Source: Hygrocybe punicea (Eukaryota > Basidiomycota > Agaricomycetes > Agaricales > Hygrophoraceae). Taken from it: a stretch of DNA of 64,000 nucleotides. The notes under the pieces are model-generated. The model made no database searches, was not told where the DNA came from, and saw only the letters and a list, made by a program, of their open reading frames with translations. Below, in pieces: positions 63,917-64,000 of this stretch. The position numbers and the translations under genes are program-made. The stretch is taken from positions 2,170,001 through 2,234,000 of the forward strand of contig OY744472.1 in the NCBI GenBank assembly GCA_963556145.1. The letters are read 5' to 3'. Position 1 is the stretch's first letter. Each line of letters opens with the position of its first letter.

Positions 63917-64000
63917 TAGTGTTGCCACGGCTCGGTCCGAAACCGTTAGCCGTTGGAGCCGGACCGATAATTAGCCGAGCCGAGCCGTTCACTCAGCTAC
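63917..64000. mobile_element. hAT-type terminus (element continues beyond the window)
   Basis: Starts TAGTGTTGCCACGGCTCGG, the exact inverse of the end at 3656, followed by the same TTAGCCG/GAGCCG subterminal repeats. The rest is outside the window. Confidence 0.7.

Overview
This is a nuclear window from a filamentous basidiomycete, most likely an Agaricomycete (mushroom-forming fungus). The evidence is genes cut by many 45-90 bp GT..AG introns, a GPI-tailed family 16 glycoside hydrolase, a divergent FET3/FTR1 iron-uptake pair, a Crinkler/FunK1-type kinase gene, and chromodomain Ty3/gypsy, hAT and Harbinger transposons. I see no rRNA, tRNA or CRISPR locus. No species is assigned.

Layout. 1-4 kb is a transposon patch: a hAT transposase 3' end, a large unknown gene, a hAT terminus and a Harbinger relic. 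4.5-6.1 kb holds the GH16 gene (minus strand). 7.4-9.85 kb is a non-autonomous element with ~370 bp inverted repeats. 10-25.5 kb is a gene-dense housekeeping island: a mitochondrial ornithine/basic amino acid carrier, mitochondrial ribosome recycling factor, a coiled-coil Gln-rich protein (minus), S-adenosylhomocysteinase, a NADAR-domain protein and a La-motif (LARP) RNA-binding protein.

26-52.5 kb is almost entirely repeats. A 17.7 kb Ty3/gypsy chromovirus (27647-45355, 5-bp target duplication GATAC) sits in a minisatellite. Its LTR and its primer-binding site share an 11-nt self-complementarity, as in Tf1/sushi self-priming elements. Its pol gene is split by a second, younger LTR element (33278-43167, opposite strand). 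The two 1406-bp LTRs of that element match wherever compared. It carries one 1657-codon ORF encoding Gag, protease and the end of integrase but no reverse transcriptase. Further right are a hAT-type MITE with a perfect 8-bp target duplication and a small LTR retrotransposon with 158-bp LTRs, whose primer-binding site was itself hit by a hAT element. A palindromic MITE and several minisatellites complete the region.

52.6-55.2 kb holds a minus-strand gene joining a Crinkler-type N-terminal domain to a FunK1-like kinase, possibly frameshifted. It is followed by an EF-hand-like acidic protein. 57.5-62 kb is the reductive iron uptake locus: FET3 (minus) and FTR1 (plus) share a 292-bp promoter with three perfect ATCWGATAA GATA-factor sites. 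An F-box-like Cys-rich protein (62.8-63.6 kb) and a hAT terminus at the right edge complete the window.

Exon boundaries were read by eye from splice sites and family conservation. Those of ORT1, RRF, SAHH, LARP and the EF-hand gene keep the frame arithmetically. Those of GH16, FET3, FTR1 and the kinase gene are partly approximate.
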